Shown: piece after piece, positions 51,142-59,612 of the stretch
Numbering within the stretch: position 1 is the stretch's first letter
Layout of the letters: the number at the start of each line of letters is the position of its first letter
Translations under genes and position numbers: made by a program
Assembly: GCA_015075555.1 (NCBI GenBank)
Contig: JABTUD010000001.1
Location: forward strand, 558,001 to 622,000
Source of the DNA: Thermoflexaceae bacterium
GTDB lineage: Bacteria > Chloroflexota > Dehalococcoidia > Tepidiformales > Tepidiformaceae
DNA: 64,000 nucleotides
Direction of reading: 5' to 3'
The notes under the pieces: model-generated
What the model was told of the DNA's origin: nothing
Database searches by the model: none
The model's input: only the letters and a program-made list of their open reading frames with translations

Positions 51142-51836
51142 TAGATCCCGGGAACGAGCCGCCAGCGCACCTGCCGGGCGTACAGGGCGTAGTCGCCAGT
51201 CTCGGTGAGCACGCGCTCTTCGGCATTCATCCGGCAGACCTGGAAGACCATGATCACGGCAAACAGGGCAGCGTTGTAGGCGTGCAGGTTCGCGATCACG
51301 AAGCCGGTCATGGTCACGGCATGGGCAAAGTAGATGGGGTGGCGCACGATGCGGTACGGCCCATTCACCTTGAGGCCGCGGTTCGCTGCGACGATTCCGA
51401 AGCTCCGGCCCAGCGCCGTAAAACAGAAAATGGTCAGGCACAGTCCCACCATCTGGACCCCGGTGCCACTGGCCGCCAGGCCCCCGGCGACCCCATCGAC
51501 GGGCATGAACGCGAATGGCAGCCAGCTCCCGGCCGCTGCGACCCAATCGATGAGCCGCCTTGAAGTGGCCCTGCTGCGCCGGCGGGAGAGGAACAGGCCG
51601 ACGAGCAGGGCCTGCTCAACCACAAAGGGGATGCTGGTGTAGACACCATCGCCCACCACCCGGCGGATGTGGATGTAGAAGAAGAAGGCGGCGATCAGGA
51701 TGAGGGCGGCATCCTGTGCGGCCGAACTGTACTGGCGCAGCCTCTTGCCGCTATTGATACGGTAGGGCGCTTGCACACCGGTTCTCTGCATCTGCATCCT
51801 CTCCCGCGGCCGAAAGTGAACGTCGTACCCGGTCAC
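51138..51836 (-). CDS. Isoprenylcysteine carboxyl methyltransferase-like (PEMT/ICMT superfamily) membrane protein
   Basis: 232 residues with about six transmembrane helices. Near the C-terminus GPYRIVRHPIYFAH followed by EERVL is the hallmark of the PEMT/ICMT-like family (R-H-P-x-Y and a distal E-E-x-x-L), which binds S-adenosylmethionine and methylates membrane substrates. The start is uncertain: an ATG at 51791 follows GGGAGAGG by 7 bases and is likelier than the one at 51836. Function in the pilus neighbourhood is not implied. Confidence 0.82.
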   Translation of the reverse strand: MTGYDVHFRPRERMQMQRTGVQAPYRINSGKRLRQYSSAAQDAALILIAAFFFYIHIRRVVGDGVYTSIPFVVEQALLVGLFLSRRRSRATSRRLIDWVAAAGSWLPFAFMPVDGVAGGLAASGTGVQMVGLCLTIFCFTALGRSFGIVAANRGLKVNGPYRIVRHPIYFAHAVTMTGFVIANLHAYNAALFAVIMVFQVCRMNAEERVLTETGDYALYARQVRWRLVPGIY

Positions 51837-52202
51837 AGGTAGATTCGGCAGAAAGTGGCGGGGGCTAAATCCATGCTCGCGGTAGATTCAGAGTGCGGCG
51901 GGCAAGGTGAAATTCCGTGAATAGCAGGTGATAGCCCTTTAGGGCCAGTTGGGGCAGACGACTCTGCTAGTAGCTCCAGTCGGTGGAGCGGCCGGTCCCA
52001 GGCGGATCAGCCCTTCGAAGGCCACCCCGGCGGTAGGGGTTCGAAGGGAAGTCCGTGAGGGGTTAGGCCGGCGCCCTGTGGTGAGCCCCCGAGCGGTCGG
52101 GGAGCCCGGCCAGGGGGCGGTTGCCGGGGAGGCCCGGGCGCAACGCCGGCGGAACCAACACCACGGGAAGCCCCCGAAAAAAGGAAGAGGTAGGAATCAA
52201 CC
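51837..52202 (+). other. Hairpin-rich leader upstream of the Flp pilin gene
   Basis: This 366-base non-coding stretch has several stable stems: GCCC-TTTA-GGGC (51934-51945), GCTCCA/TGGAGC (51973-51989), CCCTTCGAA/TTCGAAGGG (52011-52048) and CCCCGA/TCGGGG (52087-52102). GGTAGATTC occurs twice, 53 bases apart, at 51838 and 51891. Near the end, GGAAGAGGTAGG sits before the flp ATG. It could be a long 5' untranslated region with a regulatory RNA. I could not match it to c-di-GMP, cobalamin or RNase P consensus with confidence. Confidence 0.55.
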
Positions 52203-52388
52203 ATGTCGAAGCTTCAGAACTGGGCAGCCAGGAAGTACATCCAGCTCACCCACCGCGACGAAGAGGGCCAGGGCCTCGCCGAATACGGCCTGATCCTTGC
52301 GCTCATCTCCGTCGTCTGCATCCTCGCCCTCACCGCCCTGGGCACCAACATCAACGGCACGCTCGGCGCCGTCAACGCCGCTTTCTAG
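52203..52388 (+). CDS. flp: Flp/Fap-type major pilin
   Basis: 61-residue prepilin. A short basic leader is followed by the cleavage motif G-QGLAEYGLILALIS with the Flp-specific Glu-Tyr pair, then one hydrophobic helix and a short tail ending GTLGAVNAAF. It is cleaved by the A24 peptidase encoded 1.1 kb upstream and assembled into a Tad adhesive pilus by the downstream genes. GGAAGAGGTAGG lies upstream of the ATG. A stem-loop directly after the stop probably lowers read-through to the tadE gene, so the major pilin is made in excess. Confidence 0.96.
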   Translation: MSKLQNWAARKYIQLTHRDEEGQGLAEYGLILALISVVCILALTALGTNINGTLGAVNAAF

Positions 52389-52409
52389 AACAGCGTCACG
52401 CAGAACCGG

Positions 52410-52442
52410 CGGGGTGGGGACGATTTCCATAGACCCACCCCG
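52410..52442 (+). terminator. Stem-loop between flp and tadE
   Basis: CGGGGTGGG (52410-52418) pairs perfectly with CCCACCCCG (52434-52442) around a 15-base loop. There is no T-run, so it probably acts as a partial terminator or an RNA-stabilising 3' structure for the flp message. Confidence 0.55.
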
Positions 52443-52482
52443 CTCCACATTTCCGGACGATGGGAGAAGCCAGGGGGCGAAC

Positions 52483-52953
52483 GTGGAACACGGCATGAAC
52501 CTGGACACAGAGAGAACCGCACGGTCGGGCCGGGGCCTTCGGGCTCTCTTCCGGCGCATCCGCGAGACCGACGCCGGGCAGGCGCTGGTCGAATTCGCGC
52601 TTGTCCTGCCAGTGATGCTCCTGATGCTGTTCGCGCTTGTCGACTTCGGCCGGGGCTTCTACTCGTGGCTCATTGTGACGAACGCGGCGCGCGAGGGAGC
52701 GCGCGTGGGCGCGACCCAAAAACCCCTGACGGATATCCAGCAGCGAATCACGGATAGCGCGTCCGGGATCGATACATCCGACCTGACTATCACCGTTACC
52801 AACGTTCAGGGGCCCAGGGGTCAGCCCATCGTCGTCGACCTCAGCTACGACTTCACCTTCGTCACGCCAATCGGGAACATCTTGAACCTGATGAGTGGGG
52901 GGACACTGAACGCGCCGACGATCACCAGTACTGCGTCGATGCGCCTTGAGTAG
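52483..52953 (+). CDS. tadE: TadE-like pseudopilin
   Basis: 156 residues from the GTG at 52483, which follows AGGGGGCGAAC; an ATG four codons on is possible. The TadE-family motif is TDAGQALVEFALVLPVMLLMLFALVDFGRGF, with the processing region before a single hydrophobic helix, then VTNAAREGARVGA. TadE/TadF are minor pilin-like proteins needed for Flp pilus assembly. The rest (about 70 residues) lies outside the membrane. Located between flp and the tadG-like gene. Confidence 0.9.
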   Translation: MEHGMNLDTERTARSGRGLRALFRRIRETDAGQALVEFALVLPVMLLMLFALVDFGRGFYSWLIVTNAAREGARVGATQKPLTDIQQRITDSASGIDTSDLTITVTNVQGPRGQPIVVDLSYDFTFVTPIGNILNLMSGGTLNAPTITSTASMRLE

Positions 52954-52990
52954 GGCGCCGGCGCAAACCTAACTCATAGGAGAAGCAGCG

Positions 52991-54520
52991 ATGTCTGGAA
53001 AGCTGCCCGACCGCCCGGCGGGCGAATCGGAGTCTGGCGCGACCCTCGTGATCTTCGCGGCCGGGCTCATTGTCTTTCTCGGCCTCGTGGCCATGAGCAT
53101 CGATGTCGGCCGCTACCTCTGGGCGCGCACGCAGATGCAGGCGGCAGTTGACGCGGCCGCGCTCGCTGCCGCCCAGAGCATGCCCAGCCAGACCGATGCG
53201 GCCGTGAAGGCGAACGAATACTGGGTCGCCAACAGCGGGTTCATCCGCGACCAGGGTAACAACGTCCAGCTCGCGGTCTCCTACCCCGTCGGAAACAAGG
53301 CGATCCGGGTGCGCGCCGACGCCGACATTCCCACCTGGTTCGCGCGGATCTTTGGCATCAACAACTGGCACGTCTGGGCCGAGGGCGACGCCGAGTCGCA
53401 GGTGCTCGACATCTCCGTTGTGCTCGATATCTCGGGATCAATGTGTTTCGACTCGTATCCGCAGACAGAGAGCGGAAGCTCCTACCGGATGAGCCCCGGG
53501 CGGCTTACGCCCGCGGGCGGCTACGCCTTCCCGCGACTGGCAGCGGCCATCCCTGCGAGTAGCGGGTCGAGCATCAACATCACGCTCAACGATGTGCGCA
53601 TCTTCGCCAGCACGAGCGCATCCACGAATCGGAGCAACTTCGGCACCTCGTGGAATTCCACCACACGCTACTGGCAGCGGTCTGGTTCGGGATACCGGGC
53701 CGGGATCATCATGATTGACCAGGAGATCTTTCAGATCACTGCCGTCAACACCGCTACAAACACGCTCACTGTTACCCGGGCCCGTACCAACCAGTCGACT
53801 GGCGTCCCCTCTGTGATGCAGGCCCACTCCGCGAATGCCGAGGTCTGGGCCAACCGGACCGGCTACAGCAGCACGGGCGACTACTGCAACCAGGCGAGCT
53901 ACTACCAGGCCAGTTCATCCCAGAACGGGCCCCACCAGCCGTTTGACTCCGCCATCTCGAATGCGCAGTACTTCACCACGCTCTTCGACCCCGCGTACGA
54001 CAAGATAGGCCTGGCCTCTTACTCCACAAGCGCTACCAACCGCCAGGCGCTCACAAGTGGCTTTGCGACCGTTCGCTCGGCCATGGATAACATCCTCTAT
54101 CCCACCGGCTCGACGAACATCGCCCACGGCATCGGAATGGGCCGGCAGATCCTCGATGGTTCGGGCAAGCGCGCAAACGCCGTGAGGGTGCTGGTCATCC
54201 TGACGGACGGTATCCCCAACGTTTCCTGTAGCAACGGGTACAACTCCGGGAGCTGCTCCACAGTCAGCCATTCGTCGCCTTCGAGCTGCCCTGCGACCTC
54301 CACTGCGGCCATCACCGACGCGATCAACCAGGCCGCGGTCGCCCGGGCCGCGGACATCACGGTCTATGCGATTGGCCTGGGCGACGGCGTGCTGGACTGC
54401 ATCCTGGAAGACATCGCTGAAGCTGGCGGCGGCGCCTACTACAAGGCGCCCACAACCGCGGACCTCGACGAAGCCTTCGAGGCGATCGCCGCCCAGACGC
54501 ATATTGCGCTCGTGAGGTAG
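52991..54520 (+). CDS. tadG: TadG-like protein with von Willebrand A domain
   Basis: 509 residues. An N-terminal TadE/G-like helix (GATLVIFAAGLIVFLGLVAMSIDVGRYLWARTQMQAAVDAAALAAAQ) marks the family. A vWA domain follows with the MIDAS start VVLDISGSM (D-x-S-G-S); it is split by a long insert (about 165-310) rich in Ser/Thr/Asn/Gly, and resumes in VLVILTDGIPN and ITVYAIGLGDG. It probably acts outside the membrane as an adhesin or structural element of the pilus. GGAGAAGCAGCG precedes the ATG. Confidence 0.88.
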   Translation: MSGKLPDRPAGESESGATLVIFAAGLIVFLGLVAMSIDVGRYLWARTQMQAAVDAAALAAAQSMPSQTDAAVKANEYWVANSGFIRDQGNNVQLAVSYPVGNKAIRVRADADIPTWFARIFGINNWHVWAEGDAESQVLDISVVLDISGSMCFDSYPQTESGSSYRMSPGRLTPAGGYAFPRLAAAIPASSGSSINITLNDVRIFASTSASTNRSNFGTSWNSTTRYWQRSGSGYRAGIIMIDQEIFQITAVNTATNTLTVTRARTNQSTGVPSVMQAHSANAEVWANRTGYSSTGDYCNQASYYQASSSQNGPHQPFDSAISNAQYFTTLFDPAYDKIGLASYSTSATNRQALTSGFATVRSAMDNILYPTGSTNIAHGIGMGRQILDGSGKRANAVRVLVILTDGIPNVSCSNGYNSGSCSTVSHSSPSSCPATSTAAITDAINQAAVARAADITVYAIGLGDGVLDCILEDIAEAGGGAYYKAPTTADLDEAFEAIAAQTHIALVR

Positions 54521-54670
54521 CGGCTGCCGGCAACGGCTGTCCGGCGCGGGGGCTGGTGCCCCTGCGCCCGGGCAGCCTTTCTCACAAGTTGTTTGAGGCA
54601 AAGAAGCTCGATCTGCGACCTGTGGCGGGGCGACGCCCACGCCGATATTCCAATGGGGAGGGCCAGGACT

Positions 54671-55594
54671 ATGGCACGTTCAATCACAGCAGTGGCGGGG
54701 GGTTCATCCCGCAACCGGGCAGTCCTGATGCTCGCGGCCGTCTTCGGCCTGCTGAGCGCGGTGCTCGTATTCGCGTTCCTGAGCGGCAGGGGGGACGGCG
54801 GCAGCGCCGATTCGGCCCTGAGCCCCAGCGAGGGCGCGGAGTCGGTCGTCGTCGTCTCCAGGAATGTCAACGTCGGCGAGAAGATAACGGCCGATATGCT
54901 GACCACCCGCACCCTGCCCGGGGGCCTTGTGCTGGCCGGGGCAGCGGGCCACGCCGACGACCTTGTCGGAAAGGTGGCCACCACCCCGCTGTTCGCCGGC
55001 GAACAGGTTCTGCTCGCCAAGGTGACGACGTTCGACGGGCAGAATGCGATCGCCTTCAAGGTGCCCGACGGCATGCGTGCCATCTCCGTCCAGGTGCCGC
55101 ACGAGGCCTGGATCGCTGCCGGCCTTATCCAGCCCGGGGACCGGGTTGATGTCCTTGCGATCCTCACCCTCACCGAGATCGATCCCCTGACGGGCGAAGA
55201 AAAGCCGAAGATCACCGGCGCCGTGATCGCCGAGGATGTCGAAATCCTTGCGATGTCGCAGGTGCTTGTGAAGTCCGTGCCCAACCTGGACGCGAAGAAG
55301 GCTTCGAGTGGCGGGGCCACGGGCTCCACCGGCGATGCAACTGGCACTCCGGCGGCCGCGTCGGCGGTGGCGACGGGCGACCCGCTCAAGGACGCCGAGA
55401 CGTACGAGAAGGCCGTTTCGGTGACTCTCGCTCTCTCGCCGGAACTGGCCGCGGGCATCGCCATTGTCGATGCCATCAAGGACGACGTCGCTCAGTACCG
55501 GTTGATGCCGCGCCAGAAGGGCGATGGCACGAAGATCAGTGGAGCGACCTCGTGGAGCCTGGACGATGTCCTGGCCGGCCTGAAGAAGAAGTAG
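54671..55594 (+). CDS. cpaB: Flp pilus assembly protein CpaB (RcpC)
   Basis: 307 residues. N-terminal transmembrane helix (AVLMLAAVFGLLSAVLVFAFL), an SAF-like domain (VVVVSRNVNVGEKITADMLTTRTLP, GKVATTPLFAGEQVLLAKV) and a CpaB-type domain (MRAISVQVPHEAWIAAGLIQPGDRVDVLAIL, then AVSVTLALSPELAAGIAIVDA). The ATG at 54671 follows GGGGAGG; upstream in-frame starts lack it. In secretin-containing bacteria CpaB is periplasmic; here, without a secretin gene, it would stand on the outer face of the membrane. Confidence 0.9.
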   Translation: MARSITAVAGGSSRNRAVLMLAAVFGLLSAVLVFAFLSGRGDGGSADSALSPSEGAESVVVVSRNVNVGEKITADMLTTRTLPGGLVLAGAAGHADDLVGKVATTPLFAGEQVLLAKVTTFDGQNAIAFKVPDGMRAISVQVPHEAWIAAGLIQPGDRVDVLAILTLTEIDPLTGEEKPKITGAVIAEDVEILAMSQVLVKSVPNLDAKKASSGGATGSTGDATGTPAAASAVATGDPLKDAETYEKAVSVTLALSPELAAGIAIVDAIKDDVAQYRLMPRQKGDGTKISGATSWSLDDVLAGLKKK

Positions 55595-55708
55595 GGAAGG
55601 GGCGGCAACGCCTCAGAGAGTGGGCGACGCCCGCAAGGGATGCGCCGTCCATAACGAACTGGAGGCGCCCGGTGGTCCCGGGCAGCGAAGACGGTGGAGG
55701 ATCAGTCA

Positions 55709-56938
55709 ATGGCGAGGGTGCCTCAGGTCATTGTGGTGGACCCCGACCGCGAAAGCGCCGCGGAGGTCCAGAAGATGCTCAACATGCTCGGGCTTGCCGT
55801 GATGGCGAGCACCGGCTACGGCGTGGAGGCGTTCACCCTCGCCTTCCAGCTCAAGCCCGACATCGTCCTGATGCGGATCGAGGAGCCGCTTGTGCGCCCC
55901 GTGCAGACGCTGGGGCGGCTGACCGACGGCCTGCCCGATCTGCCCGTCATCGTCTACTCCACCGAGGCGAACATCCGCCTGATGCGGCAGTCGATGGTCT
56001 CGGGCGCTTCGGACTACCTGCAGGAGCCACTCACAGAAGAGGAGCTGGAATCGTCGATCATGCGTGTGCTTGAGCGGAAGGAGCGCGAGGCGATGCGGCG
56101 CCGCGGGGAGCTCGAGGACCCCGTGCCCCAGGGCACCATCATCACGGTCTTCGGCGCGAAAGGCGGCATCGGCAAGACGACCATCGCTTCCAACCTGGCG
56201 GTGGCGCTGGCAACCGAGGCACACCAGACGGTGGCTCTTGTGGATATGGACACGCGCTTTGGCGACGTGGCGATCACCATGGACATCCCCGTTGAGCGGT
56301 CGATCGCTGACCTTGCCCGCAACCTCGACAGCGTGGACCGGAATACGCTCCGCGATTACCTGGTGCGGCACGAGTCCGGGGTCTACATCCTCCCCGCCCC
56401 TACGAGGCCAAGCGATTGGCGCAACCTCCACGCTCAACACATCCGCGACGTGGTCGACGTCCTGGCCCAGACGCACGACTTCGTCATCCTCGATACACCG
56501 GGGACCTTCAACGAGATCGTCGCCGCCGCTATCGAGGTTGGCACGATGATCCTGCTCATCACGACGCTCGACATGGCGAGCATCAAGGACACAGTGCTGG
56601 CGCTGGAGATGCTGCACGAGCGCTTCGGGAACGACGATGAGCGCGTGAAGGTGGTCCTGAACCGGGCCGGAATGGATACAGGCGTCCGGGAGAAGGACGT
56701 GGAGCGCACCCTGGACTCGCCGCTATGGCGGCGAATACCCCAGGACAACGAAGTCGTGAAATCGGCTCAGCTTGGCCGCCCGATTGTGATGAGCAAGCCC
56801 AACTGCAAGGTCTCCAGTGAGATCCGGGATGTCGCGCGAGCACTCGCTGGCGTGCGCAGCAAGGCCAACGGCCACAAGGCAGGCGGGAGCAGCGGCTTCG
56901 GCAAGCTGATCCGTCCCCTGTTCCGGAAGTCGGCCTAG
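55709..56938 (+). CDS. cpaE: CpaE/TadZ-like protein: receiver-like domain plus MinD/ParA-type ATPase
   Basis: 409 residues. The first 120 resemble a response-regulator receiver (VIVVDPDRESAAEVQKMLNMLG, MVSGASDYLQEPL), though the acceptor position reads KPDIVLMRIEEPL without the usual phosphorylatable Asp. The rest is a P-loop ATPase with a deviant Walker A, GAKGGIGKTTIASNLA, then VDMDTRFGDVA and VILDTPGTFNE. TadZ/CpaE proteins place the pilus machine at a pole or site. The ATG at 55709 follows GGAGG by nine bases. Next in line is the secretion ATPase. Confidence 0.92.
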   Translation: MARVPQVIVVDPDRESAAEVQKMLNMLGLAVMASTGYGVEAFTLAFQLKPDIVLMRIEEPLVRPVQTLGRLTDGLPDLPVIVYSTEANIRLMRQSMVSGASDYLQEPLTEEELESSIMRVLERKEREAMRRRGELEDPVPQGTIITVFGAKGGIGKTTIASNLAVALATEAHQTVALVDMDTRFGDVAITMDIPVERSIADLARNLDSVDRNTLRDYLVRHESGVYILPAPTRPSDWRNLHAQHIRDVVDVLAQTHDFVILDTPGTFNEIVAAAIEVGTMILLITTLDMASIKDTVLALEMLHERFGNDDERVKVVLNRAGMDTGVREKDVERTLDSPLWRRIPQDNEVVKSAQLGRPIVMSKPNCKVSSEIRDVARALAGVRSKANGHKAGGSSGFGKLIRPLFRKSA

Positions 56939-56964
56939 GCGAGCACCGGAAAGGAAGGGCAACC

Positions 56965-58638
56965 GTGGCAGAAGAGATGCAGGAACGAACCACCCCCGCC
57001 GAGGAGTCGAGACCGTTCGGCTGGGCGGGCGCGCGCCGGCGCTTTGGCCAGGCAGAAGCAGCCGCCAGCTCCTCACCGGCTTCTCACCAGGAGCCGGCTC
57101 CGCCCTCTGCGGGCGAGCTCCCGCTGACGCCACGTCTCCGGCCCTCGGGGCAGTTCGGTTCGGGGAACAGGCGCTGGGGCGTGGGGACTGATATCCCGGC
57201 GCCACCCGATAGCGGAAACGAGCAGCCCTCGCCGCGGCCACTGCCGCTGCGGCCTGCGGACAGCGCCGGTCCTGTCGCCGTGCCACCGCCCGACCCGATC
57301 CCGGAGCCTGCCCTCCGGCGCCGCCCCGGTGAGGGCCGCGCGCCAACGTCCATCCCGACGAAGGGTAACCCGCAGGCCGAGGCCGCCAAGACGCGCCTTC
57401 ATGAGCTGCTCATCGAAGAACTCGAGCACGGTGTGCTCGAAGGGCTGGACCCGGGCTCACAACGAGACGCTGTCGTGCGCGCCGCGCGAGAGCTGATCGT
57501 CCAGGAGCAGATTCAGCTGGGCGGCATGAGCCGCGACGAGCTTGTGGAGTCGGTTGCCGATGAGGTGCTGGGCCTTGGCCCGCTGGAGCCGCTCCTCCGC
57601 GACCCATCGGTATCTGAGGTCATGGTCAATGACCTGGACAAGATCTTCTTCGAGCAAGAAGGACGCATCTTCCGCAGCCCGGCTCGCTTCCGCGACAAGC
57701 AGCATGTGATGCGCATCATCGAGCGTATTGTGGCGCCCCTTGGCCGCCGCATCGATGAATCGAGCCCAATGGTCGATGCCCGCCTGCCCGATGGTTCCCG
57801 CGTCAACATCACCATCCCGCCCGTCTCGCCGAAGGCGCCAAGCATCACCATCCGCAAGTTCCGGGCCGACAAGATGCGCATGGCCGACCTGATCGCGGTC
57901 GGCGCCCTGAGCGATGCCACGGCCGAGTTCCTGGCGATGTGCATCCGGGCAAAGCTGAACATCATCATCAGCGGGGGCACGGGCACCGGTAAGACGACCA
58001 TGCTCAACGCCCTCTCTTCGTTCATCCCCAATACGGAACGGATTGTCACCATTGAGGACCCCTCGGAGCTTCGCCTCCAGCAGGAGCACGTGATTACGCT
58101 CGAGGCACGCCCGCCCAGCATCGAAGGGAAGAACGCCATACACCAGCGTGACCTGGTGCGGAACAGCCTTCGCATGCGCCCGGACCGCATCATCATCGGC
58201 GAGGTCCGCGGCGCCGAGTGCTTCGACATGTTGCAGGCCATGAACACCGGCCACGAAGGATCGATCTCCACGGTCCACGCCAACAACCCGCGCGATGCCA
58301 TCGCGCGCATGGAGAACCTCGTGCTCATGGCGGGAATGGACCTGCCGATGCGCGCCATTCGCGAGCAGATTGCCTCGGCCGTCGACGTCATCATCCAGGT
58401 CCAGCGGCTCCAGGACGGTTCGCGCAAGGTCTCGCACGTGACCGAGGTGAGCGGCATGGAAGGTGACGTCATCACGCTCCAGGACGTCTTCCTGTTCAAG
58501 CTTGACCACGTTGACCACGACGGGCGCGTGCGCGGCGCGATGCAACCGACGGGGCTGCGGCCATCGTTCGTGGAGAAGTTCGCGATGGCGGGCATGGAGC
58601 TCCCCCACCACCTCTTCGACAGCGGAAAGGAGTGGTGA
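56965..58638 (+). CDS. cpaF: Tad pilus secretion ATPase CpaF/TadA
   Basis: 557 residues from the GTG at 56965 (GGAAGGGC upstream). A long Pro-rich, disordered N-terminus of about 130 residues precedes the CpaF N-terminal domain and the VirB11/GspE-like ATPase with Walker A ISGGTGTGKTTMLNAL, the Asp box TIEDPSELRLQ, Walker B RPDRIIIGEVRGAE and the His box GHEGSISTVHANNPRDA. It drives assembly of the Flp pilus from the cytoplasmic side. The tadB gene starts one base after its stop (TGAGATG). Confidence 0.95.
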   Translation: MAEEMQERTTPAEESRPFGWAGARRRFGQAEAAASSSPASHQEPAPPSAGELPLTPRLRPSGQFGSGNRRWGVGTDIPAPPDSGNEQPSPRPLPLRPADSAGPVAVPPPDPIPEPALRRRPGEGRAPTSIPTKGNPQAEAAKTRLHELLIEELEHGVLEGLDPGSQRDAVVRAARELIVQEQIQLGGMSRDELVESVADEVLGLGPLEPLLRDPSVSEVMVNDLDKIFFEQEGRIFRSPARFRDKQHVMRIIERIVAPLGRRIDESSPMVDARLPDGSRVNITIPPVSPKAPSITIRKFRADKMRMADLIAVGALSDATAEFLAMCIRAKLNIIISGGTGTGKTTMLNALSSFIPNTERIVTIEDPSELRLQQEHVITLEARPPSIEGKNAIHQRDLVRNSLRMRPDRIIIGEVRGAECFDMLQAMNTGHEGSISTVHANNPRDAIARMENLVLMAGMDLPMRAIREQIASAVDVIIQVQRLQDGSRKVSHVTEVSGMEGDVITLQDVFLFKLDHVDHDGRVRGAMQPTGLRPSFVEKFAMAGMELPHHLFDSGKEW

Positions 58639-58639
58639 G

Positions 58640-59608
58640 ATGACGCTGACACTTGTTCTCGCGGCCGCTACTACCGGCGCTTTCGCCTTCTCGATGACGC
58701 TCTGGCTCACGGGCTTTGGCGGCATCTCAGCCGAGGCCACCGGACGCCTGGCAAGGTTGCGCGAAGCAGGGGCGAATGTCCCGGCCTCCAGGCAGGCGGA
58801 GCCGTTCAGCCTTCGCAAGCGGGGAGGAATCAGCCTCGGCGGCGTGAATGTCGTCTCTGCCAACATCTCACAGAAGTGGGCGGTCCAGCTGGAGCGCGCC
58901 GGGCTCACGCTCAATCCCCGCGAATACTTCATCCTGCGCCTGGTGATCGCGCTGTCCACCGGTGCGATCGGCGTACTGTTGCTGCCGATCCCGGTCCTCG
59001 CCGCGGGAGTGGCGATCATCGGCTACATGGCGGTGGGTTTCTGGCTCAACATCCGGATTGGGAGTCGCCGGAGGAAGATTGAAAGCCAGGTGGTAGAGAT
59101 GCTGCAGATGCTGGCCAGCGGCCTGCGCGCCGGTTTCGGCCTGCTGCAGGCGCTTGAGGCTTCGGCAGAGCAGCTTCCTGACCCCCTTGCCGTCGAGCTG
59201 CGGCGCACGCTGAGGGACATCGCTGTAGGCGCCAGCGTTGAGCAGGCTCTCACCGGCCTGAACGAGCGCATCGGCAGCGCCGACGTGGACATCGTGATCA
59301 CGGCGATGCTCATTCAGCGCTCGGTGGGTGGCAACCTCGCAGAGATCCTCGACAACGTCGCGCACACGATGCGCGAGCGCGAGCGCATACGAGGCGAAAT
59401 CCGGACGCTCACTTCGCAGCAGAGACTGACGGGATTTGTGATCGGCGGGATCCCGATTGGGCTGCTCATCATCTTCATGATGATCAGCCCGGACTTCACG
59501 GGGTTGCTCTTCACCGACTCGACGGGCCGGATGATGCTGGGCGCGGCCGGCGTGATGGAAGTCATGGGCTTCCTGGTCATCCGCAAGATCGTGAACATCG
59601 AGGTCTGA
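58640..59608 (+). CDS. tadB: Tad pilus inner-membrane protein TadB
   Basis: 322 residues with a type II secretion F domain and four or so membrane helices; the core VVEMLQMLASGLRAGFGLLQALEA and ALTGLNERIGSADVDIVITAMLIQRSVGGNLAEILDNVAHTMRER are typical. The ATG at 58640 immediately follows the cpaF stop. With TadC it forms the membrane platform on which CpaF acts. Upstream reading of the same frame through cpaF was rejected. Confidence 0.93.
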   Translation: MTLTLVLAAATTGAFAFSMTLWLTGFGGISAEATGRLARLREAGANVPASRQAEPFSLRKRGGISLGGVNVVSANISQKWAVQLERAGLTLNPREYFILRLVIALSTGAIGVLLLPIPVLAAGVAIIGYMAVGFWLNIRIGSRRRKIESQVVEMLQMLASGLRAGFGLLQALEASAEQLPDPLAVELRRTLRDIAVGASVEQALTGLNERIGSADVDIVITAMLIQRSVGGNLAEILDNVAHTMRERERIRGEIRTLTSQQRLTGFVIGGIPIGLLIIFMMISPDFTGLLFTDSTGRMMLGAAGVMEVMGFLVIRKIVNIEV

Positions 59609-59612
59609 TGAG

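Noticed and set aside
51946-52202. Cobalamin riboswitch or RNase P RNA in the flp leader
   Set aside because: GGGAAGTCCGTGAGG resembles short blocks of both, but the other conserved blocks are absent and the length is too short for RNase P.
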